From assembly GCF_013003965.1 (NCBI RefSeq), contig NZ_CP053069.1, positions 2,573,419 through 2,637,418 of the forward strand: 64,000 nucleotides of DNA. The letters run 5' to 3'. Shown one piece after another: positions 35,058 through 43,574 of the stretch. A program made the position numbers and the translations under genes. The DNA comes from Usitatibacter rugosus (GTDB lineage: Bacteria; Pseudomonadota; Gammaproteobacteria; Burkholderiales; Usitatibacteraceae). The stretch's first letter is position 1. Each line of letters opens with the position of its first letter. The notes beneath the pieces are model-generated. The model was not told the DNA's origin, did not search any database, and saw only the letters and a program-made list of their open reading frames with translations.

Positions 35058-35894
35058 TTGATTCGCTCGCTCGCCCTAGCTGCCCTCGCCCTCGCCTTCA
35101 CCCTCGACGCGGGCGCCAAGCCCACCCTGGAGCAGGTCGGGGAATTCACCATCAAGGAGGCCAACCAGGCGGTCGGCGTCGACGACAAGTACTTCTACGC
35201 CGTGGACAACCAGGTGATCGGCAAGTACGAGAAGGCCACCGGCAAGCTCGTGAAGCGCTACGAGGGGCCCAAGGCCGGCCCGATCCTGCACCTGGACAGC
35301 GCCATGCTGAAGGACGGGAAGATCTACGCGGCCCATTCCAACTATCCCGAATGGCCGATGACGAGCTCGCTCGAGATCTTCGACGCCAACACGATGGAGC
35401 ACATCGGCACGCACAGCTTCGGCATCCAGTGGGGCTCGCTCACCTGGGTCGACTGGAGGGATGGCCACTGGTGGATGGGCTTCGCGAACTACGACCGCCT
35501 GCTCGGCCCCAACAAGACGCCCTACGGCAACAAGGCGAACACGTTGGTGGTGAAGCTCGATCCGCAGTTCAAGCTGGTCGAGTCGTACACGCTGCCCAAG
35601 GCGCTGCTCGACAAGTTCGAGGACATGAGCAACTCGGGCGGCTCGTTCGGCCCCGACGGCTTCCTCTACCTCTCGGGCCACGATCCCGCGGAGATCTACA
35701 AGGTTCGTCCGCCCAAGGCCGGCTCGGTGCTGGAAGTCGTGGAGATCCTGCCGATGAACATCCGCGGCCAGGGCATCGCCTGGGACCGCTCGCAGGCCGG
35801 CTCGATCTACGGGATCGTCCGCGCGACCAAGAAGGAGATCGACGCGGGCGGCGGCCACAAGGTGACCGTCTTCAAGCTGGTGGACAAACCCTGA
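35058..35894 (+). CDS. Secreted beta-propeller-like protein
   Basis: A 278-residue protein with TTG start preceded by GGAG at eight bases. The signal peptide is IRSLALAALALAFTLDAGA. The mature part has repeats such as VGVDDKYFYAVDNQVIGKYE, MLKDGKIYAAHSNYPEWP and GPDGFLYLSGHDPAEIYKV that suggest a five- or six-bladed propeller. Related proteins in betaproteobacteria sometimes bear the name cycloisomerase without evidence. It converges with the GFA gene across a small hairpin. Confidence 0.75.
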   Translation: MIRSLALAALALAFTLDAGAKPTLEQVGEFTIKEANQAVGVDDKYFYAVDNQVIGKYEKATGKLVKRYEGPKAGPILHLDSAMLKDGKIYAAHSNYPEWPMTSSLEIFDANTMEHIGTHSFGIQWGSLTWVDWRDGHWWMGFANYDRLLGPNKTPYGNKANTLVVKLDPQFKLVESYTLPKALLDKFEDMSNSGGSFGPDGFLYLSGHDPAEIYKVRPPKAGSVLEVVEILPMNIRGQGIAWDRSQAGSIYGIVRATKKEIDAGGGHKVTVFKLVDKP

Positions 35895-35903
35895 ACGCCG
35901 TCA

Positions 35904-35921
35904 TCCCCGCGTAGGCGGGGA
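35904..35921. repeat. Dispersed TCCCCGC-N4-GCGGGGA hairpin
   Basis: A perfect seven-base stem with a GTAG loop, in the context GTCATCCCCGC...GCGGGGACCCAG. It sits between two convergent stops and resembles the GTCATCCCCGC-type repeats (dRS3/REP-like) scattered in many proteobacteria. It probably acts as a bidirectional terminator or mRNA stabiliser. Confidence 0.75.
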
Positions 35922-35928
35922 CCCAGCC

Positions 35929-36399
35929 TCATCCAAAGAGAGCCTCGCGCCGCGCGAGGCTCTCCGCGGGCCACTCCTCGGCGCTCCGGTAGTACTCCGG
36001 GACCGCACGGGCGCCGGGCGGGATCACGACCCAGGGCTGCTTCGAGGCCGTGAAGATGTGGATGTCGGGCGGCAGGCGGTCGGGCTCGTCCAGCGTGCCC
36101 ACCTTCACGAAGGCCGCCTTCAGTCCTCCGCCTCCGTAGTGGCTCCACACGGCCACGCGGCAGGCCGGGCAGCGCACGATCTTCTGGCCCTTGCCGCTGT
36201 TGGACGGCGTGTCCACCGTTTCCGGCTTCCCCGCCAGGAGCGTCACGCGGTCCGTCTCGATCAACGCATTCAACGCGAACGCCGCACCGCTTTCGCGCTG
36301 GCACCAGCGGCAATGGCAGCAGTGCACGAACATGGGGCGGCTTTCCATGCGGTAGCGCACTGCGCGGCAGGTGCAGCCGCCTTCGAAGGTCTCGCTCAT
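35929..36399 (-). CDS. GFA family glutathione-dependent formaldehyde-activating-like protein
   Basis: A 156-residue zinc protein. The GFA cysteine pattern is complete: GGCTCRAVRY, HCCHCRWCQRESG and RCPACRVAVW. GTLDEPDRLPPDIHIFT is the usual late motif. The ATG of MSETFEGG is preferred to one three codons upstream. True formaldehyde-activating activity is proven for few members, and no formaldehyde pathway gene is nearby, so the role is open. Confidence 0.9.
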   Translation of the reverse strand: MSETFEGGCTCRAVRYRMESRPMFVHCCHCRWCQRESGAAFALNALIETDRVTLLAGKPETVDTPSNSGKGQKIVRCPACRVAVWSHYGGGGLKAAFVKVGTLDEPDRLPPDIHIFTASKQPWVVIPPGARAVPEYYRSAEEWPAESLARREALFG

Positions 36400-36480
36400 T
36401 GGGCTCATGATCGCGCGGGTTTAGGACGAATTCCAGCCTCGATGATTGACAGCCCGCGCGCCGCCCCCAATGCTCGCGTC

Positions 36481-38034
36481 ATGAGCCCTTTCCGCCTCGC
36501 TGTCGTGCTGCTGTCGATGCTGCCCGCACTCTGCGGCGCGGCGACTTTCCGCTACGCCTCCGCCTTCGAGCCCGGCTCGATGGACCCGCATGCCGTGGCC
36601 ACCGTCTACAACACGCGCGTGCTCTCCCAGATCTACGACTCGCTCGTGGGACGCGACGAGAACTTCGAGCTGGAGCCGCAGCTCGCGCTCTCATGGACGG
36701 CGGTCCCCACCGGATGGCGCTTCAAGCTGCGCCCCGGGGTGAAGTTCCACGACGGCGCGCCCTTCACGGCCGACGACGTCGTCTTCTCCGTCGAGCGCGC
36801 GCTGGCGCCGAGCTCCGCGGTGAAATCGGCGCTGCCCAACGTGACCGGCGCGCGCAAGATCGACGCGCTCACCGTAGACATCGCCACCAACGGCCCCACG
36901 CCCGTTCTGCCCATGGCGCTCACCAACATGCGCATCGCGAACAAGGCGTGGATGGACAAGCACGGCGCCGCGAAGCCGCAGAACTTCTCCGCGAAGGAGG
37001 ACACGTTCGTCTCGCGCAACGCCAACGGCACCGGCCCCTACATGCTGAAGTCGTGGGTGCCCGACTCGAAGACGATCCTCGTCGCGAACCCGTCGTACTG
37101 GGGCAAGCGCGGCAACGTGACCGAGGCGCAGTACCTCGTGCTGGGCTCGCCCGCCACGCGCATCGCCGGGCTCGTCTCGCGCGAGATCGACCTCGTGATC
37201 GACCCGGCCACGCAGGACATCGAGCGTCTCAAGGCGACGCCGCACGTGAAGATCGTGACGGGGCTCTCGCGCGCGACGCAGTTCCTCGGCTTCGACCAGG
37301 CGCGCGACAAGCTGCTCTACGCGGACGCGGGCCCGAAGAACCCGTTCAAGGACCGGCGCGTGCGCCTCGCGGTGCGCTACGGCATCGATCTCAACGCGAT
37401 GCAGGAGAAGGTGATGCGCGGCCTGGCCCTCTCCGGCAGCGCGCTCTACACGCCGGCGGTCGCGGGCTACGACAAGCGCTTCGACAAGTTCTCGCCCTAC
37501 GATCCCGCCAAGGCGCGCGAGCTGCTGAAGGAAGCGGGCTATCCCAACGGCTTCGGCGTCACCCTGCACTGCAGCAACGCCCCGCCCACCGACGGGATCT
37601 GCCAGGCGGTGACCGGCATGCTCGCGCGGATCGGCATCCGCGTGACCTATGCCCCGCTGCCCTTCAACAGCCTCGTGCCGAAGATCATGACCAAGGACGT
37701 GAGCTTCTACGCGCTCGGCTGGACGCCCTCCACCGACGCCGAGGGCGTGCTGGTGCCGATCGCGCACTCGCCCAACGCGCCGGGCAACGGCGAGTACAAC
37801 GCCGGGGCGTACTCGAACGCGAAGGTCGACGCGCTCGTCGACAAGGCGCGCGTGGAGCTGGATCCCGCCAAGCGGCTGTCGATGCTGGTGGAGGCGATGG
37901 TGCTGGTGGACGAGGACGTGGGGTTCATCCCGATCCACTACCGGCGGGTCTTCTGGGCGGTGGGCGAGAAGGTGCAGATCAAGCCTCGGCCGAATGACCA
38001 GGTGGAGCTTCGCTTCGTGAATGTGAGGGAGTGA
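36481..38034 (+). CDS. Peptide/oligosaccharide ABC transporter substrate-binding protein (SBP family 5)
   Basis: A 517-residue periplasmic protein; the signal peptide ends LCGAA before TFRYASAFEPGSMDPH. Family 5 marks include SQIYDSLVGRDENFELEPQL, FKLRPGVKFHDGAPFTADDV and the C-terminal VPIHYRRVFWAV. It binds peptides, nickel or similar ligands for an ABC importer. No dpp/opp permeases are adjacent, so it must share one elsewhere or be an orphan. A hairpin element follows, then an OPT peptide transporter gene. Confidence 0.92.
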   Translation: MSPFRLAVVLLSMLPALCGAATFRYASAFEPGSMDPHAVATVYNTRVLSQIYDSLVGRDENFELEPQLALSWTAVPTGWRFKLRPGVKFHDGAPFTADDVVFSVERALAPSSAVKSALPNVTGARKIDALTVDIATNGPTPVLPMALTNMRIANKAWMDKHGAAKPQNFSAKEDTFVSRNANGTGPYMLKSWVPDSKTILVANPSYWGKRGNVTEAQYLVLGSPATRIAGLVSREIDLVIDPATQDIERLKATPHVKIVTGLSRATQFLGFDQARDKLLYADAGPKNPFKDRRVRLAVRYGIDLNAMQEKVMRGLALSGSALYTPAVAGYDKRFDKFSPYDPAKARELLKEAGYPNGFGVTLHCSNAPPTDGICQAVTGMLARIGIRVTYAPLPFNSLVPKIMTKDVSFYALGWTPSTDAEGVLVPIAHSPNAPGNGEYNAGAYSNAKVDALVDKARVELDPAKRLSMLVEAMVLVDEDVGFIPIHYRRVFWAVGEKVQIKPRPNDQVELRFVNVRE

Positions 38035-38064
38035 CTTCGGAGGCACCGCCCGGGGACACCACTC

Positions 38065-38235
38065 GGGACCCCTTGAACCACGGAGGCACGGAGACACGGA
38101 GGGCCACGGAGGAATCCATGAATGAACTTGAAGGATTCCGGCAGTACTGATTGGCGGCCGCTCGCAACTGCAATCCCTTGAAGGGTATCTCCGTGGCTCT
38201 CCGTGTCTCCGTGCCTCCGTGGTTCAAGGGGTCCC
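38065..38235. repeat. Long hairpin element, 47-base arms (copy 2 of CACGGAGG type)
   Basis: Arms 38065-38111 and 38189-38235 are complementary with one mismatch; the core 38071-38230 is about 95% identical to the copy at 31291-31449, loop included. The outermost GGGACC/GGTCCC of the stem is not shared with copy 1. It lies in the 271-base gap between the substrate-binding and OPT genes; the remaining bases to 38305 hold no gene that I can see. Confidence 0.88.
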
Positions 38236-38305
38236 AAGTTGCTTTAGTTATAAGCAGGGGGATTTGATTTAGGATACGGCACCTTTTCGAACCCCCGACC
38301 TCCCT

Positions 38306-40258
38306 ATGGCGCTGCAGCAAATCACCGACGAGCAGATCCGCACCTGGACCCGCGACCAGAAGGACCGCTGGTGGCTGGAAAACGTGTTCCGCGGCGACAT
38401 GGCGCAGCTCACGATCCGCTCCGCGATCACGGGCTTCTTCCTGGGGGGCGTGCTGGCGGCCACGGCGCTCTATATCGCGGCGAAGACCGGCATCACCATC
38501 GGCGTGGGCCTCACCTCCGTGATCCTCGCCTTCGCGATCTACAAGCTGATGGCGCAGGCGAACATCTCGCAGGACTTCACGATCCTCGAGAACAACTGCA
38601 CGCAGTCGATCGCCACCGCCGCGGGCTACATGGTGACCCCGCTCGCCTCCAGCCTCGCCGCCTACATGCTGGTCACCGGCACGGTCATCCCCGGCTTGCA
38701 CATGATGGTGTGGATGATCGTGTGCTCCGTGCTGGGCGTGCTGCTCGCCTTCCCGTTGAAGCGCCGCTTCATCAACGACGACCAGCTCCCCTTCCCCGAG
38801 GGCCGCGCCGCGGGCGTGGTGCTCGATGCGCTGTACACCGGCGCCGAGAAGGCGGGCCTGTTCAAGGCGAAGCTGCTCGCCTACACCGCGCTCCTCGCCG
38901 GCGCCTACCAGGCGATCATCTCCGACGGCTGGATGCGGATCGTGCAGTTCTCCAAGGACCCGTGGGTCTTCCACGAGCGCCTCGACAGCTACTACTACGC
39001 CGCCGCCGCGAAATTCGGCTGGGGCATCCCGACGATCCTCGGCACCGACATCCGCCAGCTCGGGCTTCGACTCACGCTCGACGTGGCGATGCTGGGCGTG
39101 GGCGGCCTCATGGGCATGGCCGTGGCCACGAGCGTGCTGCTCGGGATGCTGATCAACTTCACGGTGCTGGCACCGATCATGATCCAGGCCGGCGAGATTG
39201 CCGTGCGCATCGGGCCCACCGGCCAGCCGGTACCGATCAGCCGCATCGAGATCGTGAACCAGTGGTCGCTCTGGTGGGGTGTCACGATGATGGTCGTGGG
39301 CTCGCTCGTGAGCCTGCTCGGCCGCCCGGAGATCTTCACCAGCTTCTTCAGGCGCAAGTCCCGCGCGGCGGGCGAGAGCGGCAAGCACGACGTGCTGAAG
39401 CACATCGAGTTCCCGCTGTGGATCTCCGCGATCGGCGTGCCGGTGTTCAGCGTCCTGGGTGCGGCGGTGACGCACTACTTCTTCGGCGTGCCGTGGCTGC
39501 TCGCGTTCATCTCGCTGCCGCTGATCTTCGTGCTCTCGATCATCTGCGCCAACTCGATGGCGCTCACGTCGTGGACGCCCACGGGTGCGCTCTCGAAGAT
39601 CACGCAGTTCTCGATGGGCGCCATCGACCGGACCAACCCGGCCTCGAACCTGATTCCCGCCGGCATGACCGGGGAGATCGCGTCCAACGCGTCGAACCTG
39701 CTCTCCGACATCAAGCCGGGCTACATGCTCGGCGCCAAGCCGCGCCAGCAGGCGGTGGGCCATGTGATCGGCATCCTCTCGGGGGCGCTCTTCTGCGTGC
39801 CGCTCTTCTTCCTGCTCTTCCTGCCGCCCGACGCGTCCGGCAACCGCTCCGTCGAGAAGATGGTCTCCGACAACTTCGCGTTCCCCGCGGCGCTCCAGTG
39901 GAAAGGCGTCGCGGAGCTGATCGCGAAAGGCATCGGCTCGCTCCCCCACTCCGCGGTCGTGTCGATGATCGTCGCGGCCTGCGCGGCCGCCGCCATCGAG
40001 ATCGCGAAGATCGTGACCAAGGGCCGCTTCCCGCTCTCCGCCGTCTCGATCGGCCTGGGCGTGGTGCTGCCGCCGGAAGCGACGTTCGCCATGTGGGTCG
40101 GCGCGCTGATGTTCTGGCTGATGGGCCGCAAGCACAAGGAAAAAGGAACCCGGGGCCACGAGTTCTGGGTGGAAGGCATGGAGCCCATCTGCGCGGGCCT
40201 CATCTCCGGTGCCGCGCTGGTCGGCATCGGCAACGCCATCGTCAACGTGCTGGTATGA
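38306..40258 (+). CDS. OPT family oligopeptide transporter
   Basis: A 650-residue inner-membrane protein with about 14-16 hydrophobic segments. Bacterial OPT marks: LTIRSAITGFFLGGVLAATA, NNCTQSIATAAGYM, LPFPEGRAAGVVL and, near the end, LPPEATFAMWVGALMFWLMG. OPT proteins import small peptides or metal chelates with protons. It follows a family 5 binding-protein gene, though OPT carriers need no binding protein. Its stop overlaps the next small gene (ATGA). Confidence 0.93.
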   Translation: MALQQITDEQIRTWTRDQKDRWWLENVFRGDMAQLTIRSAITGFFLGGVLAATALYIAAKTGITIGVGLTSVILAFAIYKLMAQANISQDFTILENNCTQSIATAAGYMVTPLASSLAAYMLVTGTVIPGLHMMVWMIVCSVLGVLLAFPLKRRFINDDQLPFPEGRAAGVVLDALYTGAEKAGLFKAKLLAYTALLAGAYQAIISDGWMRIVQFSKDPWVFHERLDSYYYAAAAKFGWGIPTILGTDIRQLGLRLTLDVAMLGVGGLMGMAVATSVLLGMLINFTVLAPIMIQAGEIAVRIGPTGQPVPISRIEIVNQWSLWWGVTMMVVGSLVSLLGRPEIFTSFFRRKSRAAGESGKHDVLKHIEFPLWISAIGVPVFSVLGAAVTHYFFGVPWLLAFISLPLIFVLSIICANSMALTSWTPTGALSKITQFSMGAIDRTNPASNLIPAGMTGEIASNASNLLSDIKPGYMLGAKPRQQAVGHVIGILSGALFCVPLFFLLFLPPDASGNRSVEKMVSDNFAFPAALQWKGVAELIAKGIGSLPHSAVVSMIVAACAAAAIEIAKIVTKGRFPLSAVSIGLGVVLPPEATFAMWVGALMFWLMGRKHKEKGTRGHEFWVEGMEPICAGLISGAALVGIGNAIVNVLV

Positions 40259-40431
40259 GGCCGGATCCCATGCTCAAGATCGCCGCGATAGTGCTCGCCC
40301 TCTCGACCGCCACCCTGCTTCCGGGCTGCGCGGTCTCCGAGCAGGACAAGTCCGAGAAGGAATGGCGGCGCGCGGAGTGCAACCGCGTGATCGACCAGGA
40401 AGCCCGGGAGCGCTGCCTGAAGCAGCTCTAG
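40255..40431 (+). CDS. Small lipoprotein, EexN/entericidin-like size
   Basis: A 58-residue protein whose ATG overlaps the OPT stop (ATGA). MLKIAAIVLALSTATLLPGC is a lipoprotein signal with Cys25. The mature 34 residues are highly charged and contain two cysteines in AECNRVIDQEARERCLKQL. An internal ATG at 40270 gives a more usual lipoprotein N-terminus. No family is recognised. Coupling to OPT suggests envelope function. Confidence 0.7.
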   Translation: MRPDPMLKIAAIVLALSTATLLPGCAVSEQDKSEKEWRRAECNRVIDQEARERCLKQL

Positions 40432-40434
40432 CGG

Positions 40435-41433
40435 CTACGCGAGCCCTGCCGCGGCGAGCTCGCGCTTCACGTACGCGTAGTAGATCGGCGCGGCGACCAC
40501 GCCCGGGATGCCGAAGGCGGCCTCCATCGCGAGCATGGCGAGCAGGAGCTCCCACGCCTGCGCCGAGATGCGTGACCCCACGATGCGGGCGTTGAGGAAG
40601 TACTCGAGCTTGTGGATCACGACCAGGAAGATGAGCGAGGCCACCGCCATCTGCGGCGAGTGCGCGAGGCTCAACACCACGATCACCGTGTTCGAGATGA
40701 GGTTGCCCAGCACCGGCAGCAGGCCGGCCACGAAGGTCACCACCACCATCGTCTTCGCGAGCGGCAGGTGGATGCCGAACAGCGGCAGCACCACCAGGAT
40801 GTAGGCGGCGGTGAATACGGTGTTCAGCGCCGAGATCGTCACCTGCGCGAACACGACACGCCGGAAGGCTTCGGCGAAATGCGCGCAGCGCTCGGCAAGC
40901 GCGGCGGTGAGCGGGGCCAGCGGTGCCGCCTGCGTCGCGTGGCGCATGGCCACCATCGCGCCGATCACGATGCCCACCAGCATGTGCGCCGCGGCCACGC
41001 CGGCGTCCTTGCCGTAGCCCTGCAGCGATTGGGCGTGCTCGCGCAGCCACGCGACCGCGACATCCTTGATGTCGTCCACGCTCTCGGGCAATGACTCGAT
41101 CACCGGGGCCGGCAGCATCCGCCGCGAGCTCTCGAGGACCTCCGCCATCTTGGCGGCGAGCGCCGCGAGGCTGTTCTCGTCGCGCAGGAGCGCCACGATC
41201 GCCATGATCGCGCCGGCCACCAGCCCCGCCACCGCGATCGCGAGCAGCGCGATCACCAGCAGCTTCGCGCGCTGGCTGGAGAGCCGCCGCTCGAGCAGCC
41301 GCCCGCCGATGTGCGCGAGCTCGTAGACCAGGAGCCCGGCCAGCAGCGCCGGCAGCAGGTGGAAATACAGGACGAAGACGAGCACGCCCCCGGCCAGCCC
41401 ATACGAGATTTGCTGCAGTCGCCCGGCCGGCAT
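40435..41433 (-). CDS. AI-2E (TqsA/PerM-like) family transporter
   Basis: A 332-residue inner-membrane protein. Three N-terminal helices, a periplasmic or cytosolic helical region (residues about 90-190) and five C-terminal helices with FVAGLLPVLGNLISN and FGIPGVVAAPIYYAYVK match the AI-2E exporter/PerM family. The ATG shares one base with the TGA of the upstream amidohydrolase gene (TGATG in mRNA order), so the two are coupled. The frame extends 73 codons upstream but that part is a shadow of the amidohydrolase. Substrate unknown. Confidence 0.88.
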   Translation of the reverse strand: MPAGRLQQISYGLAGGVLVFVLYFHLLPALLAGLLVYELAHIGGRLLERRLSSQRAKLLVIALLAIAVAGLVAGAIMAIVALLRDENSLAALAAKMAEVLESSRRMLPAPVIESLPESVDDIKDVAVAWLREHAQSLQGYGKDAGVAAAHMLVGIVIGAMVAMRHATQAAPLAPLTAALAERCAHFAEAFRRVVFAQVTISALNTVFTAAYILVVLPLFGIHLPLAKTMVVVTFVAGLLPVLGNLISNTVIVVLSLAHSPQMAVASLIFLVVIHKLEYFLNARIVGSRISAQAWELLLAMLAMEAAFGIPGVVAAPIYYAYVKRELAAAGLA

Positions 41434-42224
41434 CAGGTGTCCCCGAAGAGCGCGGCCGGCGCCTCCTCGAGGATGCGCTTGCGGACGGCCGCGTCGGGGA
41501 TGCTGCGCTCGAAGAGCGCGTACGTCGAGTCGTACGTGGCGAGGGACTCGTGCTGGGTGTGCGGCCAATCGCTGCCCCAGAGCAGGCGATCGGGAGCAAA
41601 AGCGTCGAGCAGCCGTTGCGTGAGCGCCGTTCCGGTCGCATCGCCACCGCACCGGTATGCCCCCGACACCTTCACCCAGACGTTGCCGCTCGGGCCCAGG
41701 CCGAGCAGATGCCGGAACCCCGCGTCATCGGGCGAGTAGCAGCGGCCGAAGTGATCGACGGCGATGCGCACGCCCTGCGCGACCAGTGTGTGGAGCAGGC
41801 GCGGCAGGTCGCCCGACTCGCGATGCAGCTCCACGTGCCAGCGGCGGCGCGCGAGCTCGCGGTGGAATTCCGGATACGGACCCGAAGCGAAGTCCGGCAG
41901 CGGCAGGCCGATCAGGTTGTAGCGCACGCCGACCACGTTGTCCTTCGCGAGCGCGTCGAGCGCCGCGGCATCGATCGCCGGATTCACCACGGCCACCGCC
42001 TTCAGGCGGTGCGGGTAGCGCCGCACGGCTTCCAGCATCAGCGAGTTGTCGGTGCCGAGGAAGCTCGGCTGGATCAGGAGGCCACCGCCCAGCGCATGGC
42101 GATCGAGGTGGGCGATGAAGGCGTCGACCGGCGCGTCGTGCGTGGGACGGTGCCGCGCGCCTTCGATCAGCCGCAGCGGTCCGTGCCAGACATGCGCATG
42201 CGTGTCGTAGGCACGTGAACCCAC
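41433..42224 (-). CDS. Amidohydrolase_2 (TIM-barrel lactonase-like) protein
   Basis: A 263-residue cytosolic metallohydrolase, GTG start. DTHAHVWHG supplies the HxH motif and LWGSDWPHTQHE the conserved Asp. GGGLLIQPSFLGTDNSLML and VGVRYNLIG resemble 2-pyrone-4,6-dicarboxylate lactonase-type enzymes, which act in aromatic acid breakdown. It starts one base after the Bug gene stop, which fits uptake and hydrolysis of a carboxylated compound. The exact substrate is not determinable. Confidence 0.87.
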   Translation of the reverse strand: MGSRAYDTHAHVWHGPLRLIEGARHRPTHDAPVDAFIAHLDRHALGGGLLIQPSFLGTDNSLMLEAVRRYPHRLKAVAVVNPAIDAAALDALAKDNVVGVRYNLIGLPLPDFASGPYPEFHRELARRRWHVELHRESGDLPRLLHTLVAQGVRIAVDHFGRCYSPDDAGFRHLLGLGPSGNVWVKVSGAYRCGGDATGTALTQRLLDAFAPDRLLWGSDWPHTQHESLATYDSTYALFERSIPDAAVRKRILEEAPAALFGDT

Positions 42225-42225
42225 G

Positions 42226-43167
42226 CTACTGCGCCTGCAGGTTCAGGCCCTTCGCGACGGCTCCGAGCGACGCGTACTCGGTCTCGAGCATGCGGCGCAG
42301 CTCCGCGCCCTTGCGGATCTGCACGATCTCGCCCGCCTTCTCCACGTACGCCTTCGTGGCCGGCGTGGACATCGCCTTCTCGAACGCGGCCTCGAGCTTG
42401 GCGACCGTTTCGGGCGGCGTCCCCTTCGGCACGAGGATCGCGCGCCAGAGCATCGTCTCTTCCCCCGGGATGCCAAGGTCCTTCAGGCTCGCGGCACCCG
42501 GCAACGCGGGAAGGCGCTCGGCCGAAGTCACCACGAGGCATTTCGACTTGCCGCTCGCGACCGACGGCAGGATCGGCGCGGGCGAGCCCACGTAGATGTC
42601 CACGTGGCCGCCGAGGAAGTTGGTGAGCGTCTCGCCGGCACCCTTGAACGGCACGTCGCGCACCTTCACGCCAAGCGCCTTGTAGACGCGCGCGGCCGAG
42701 AGCTGGCCCGTGCCCCCGATGCCGTCGTTGCCGAAGGTGTACTTGTCCGGGTTCTTCTTCAGCTCGGCGACGAGGTCGGCGCCGCTCGCCGCCGGGAACT
42801 TGGCATCCACGCACATCACGTACGGCGTATGCGAGAGCTCGATCACGGGGATGTAGTCCGTGGTCGAGTACGGCGTGGCCTTCAGCGTGTGCGGCGTGGC
42901 GGTGAGCGGGCTGCTCCAGATGCCCGCGAGGGTGAGGCCGTCGGGCTTGGAATTGGTGAGCTTGGCCACACCGATCGTGCCGCCGGCGCCGGGCACGTTC
43001 TCGACCATGACGTTCTGCTGCAGGAAAGGCTCCGCTTCCTTGCCGACCACGCGGAAGAACCCATCCGTGCCGCCGCCCGGGGGCGTCGGCACGATGATCT
43101 TCACGACCTGGGCCTGGGCGCCGACTGCGGCGAACGTGACGAACGCGAAGCAAGCGGCGCGAAGCAT
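42226..43167 (-). CDS. Bug-family substrate-binding protein
   Basis: A 313-residue periplasmic protein with AAGGAG before the ATG and a signal peptide ending VGAQA. The sequence from VVKIIVPTPPGGGTDGFFRV, with VENVPGAGGTIGVAKL, TFGNDGIGGTGQLSA and DVPFKGAGETLTNFLGGH, is typical of Bug/TctC proteins. It is the first gene of an operon with an amidohydrolase and an AI-2E permease. Neither TctA nor TctB is present. A carboxylate ligand processed by the amidohydrolase is a reasonable guess. Confidence 0.92.
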   Translation of the reverse strand: MLRAACFAFVTFAAVGAQAQVVKIIVPTPPGGGTDGFFRVVGKEAEPFLQQNVMVENVPGAGGTIGVAKLTNSKPDGLTLAGIWSSPLTATPHTLKATPYSTTDYIPVIELSHTPYVMCVDAKFPAASGADLVAELKKNPDKYTFGNDGIGGTGQLSAARVYKALGVKVRDVPFKGAGETLTNFLGGHVDIYVGSPAPILPSVASGKSKCLVVTSAERLPALPGAASLKDLGIPGEETMLWRAILVPKGTPPETVAKLEAAFEKAMSTPATKAYVEKAGEIVQIRKGAELRRMLETEYASLGAVAKGLNLQAQ

Positions 43168-43207
43168 GGGTTCTCCTTTTTCGAAACAGGGCAAGGCGTG
43201 GGACAGG

Positions 43208-43480
43208 TTACCGGTGGAAGTACGGATCGAAGACCCGGACCTCCTCGACCCGGTCCACGGGCAGGCCGTTTTTCTCGGCGACACTCCGGATGGCCTCCGG
43301 GCTGGGGCCGTCGTAGATGCAGTAGGTTTTCTTGCGGTCGGGGGTCACGTAGGAGTGGATCCACGTGACGCCGCCGGCCAGGTTGTTGGCGACGACCGAG
43401 GCGCAGATCCGGGCGCCCACGTCGTTGATGGGGATGGCGAGGCCCTCGGGAAAGGTTCGCTCGACGAGATAGCGGGGCAT
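43208..43480 (-). CDS. DUF4242 domain-containing protein
   Basis: A 90-residue protein, MPRYLVERTFPEG at the start and VTWIHSYVTPDRKKTYCIYD in the centre, matching DUF4242 (ferredoxin-like dimer; one actinobacterial member binds nickel). A GGAG seven bases upstream supports the start. It lies 40 bases before the Bug gene and may belong to the same transcript. No function is proven. Confidence 0.85.
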   Translation of the reverse strand: MPRYLVERTFPEGLAIPINDVGARICASVVANNLAGGVTWIHSYVTPDRKKTYCIYDGPSPEAIRSVAEKNGLPVDRVEEVRVFDPYFHR

Positions 43481-43574
43481 TCTGCAACTCCAACCGGTGG
43501 GGAAGGTCCGATTCTAGAGTGCCGAATCCGCCATTGTCTTGTCACCGTACGAGGTGGAGAATGGCCCCCTCCCG

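Noticed and set aside
31272-38235. Possible CRISPR or direct-repeat array
   Set aside because: The repeats are inverted hairpin elements; there is no series of equal direct repeats with unique spacers and no cas gene.
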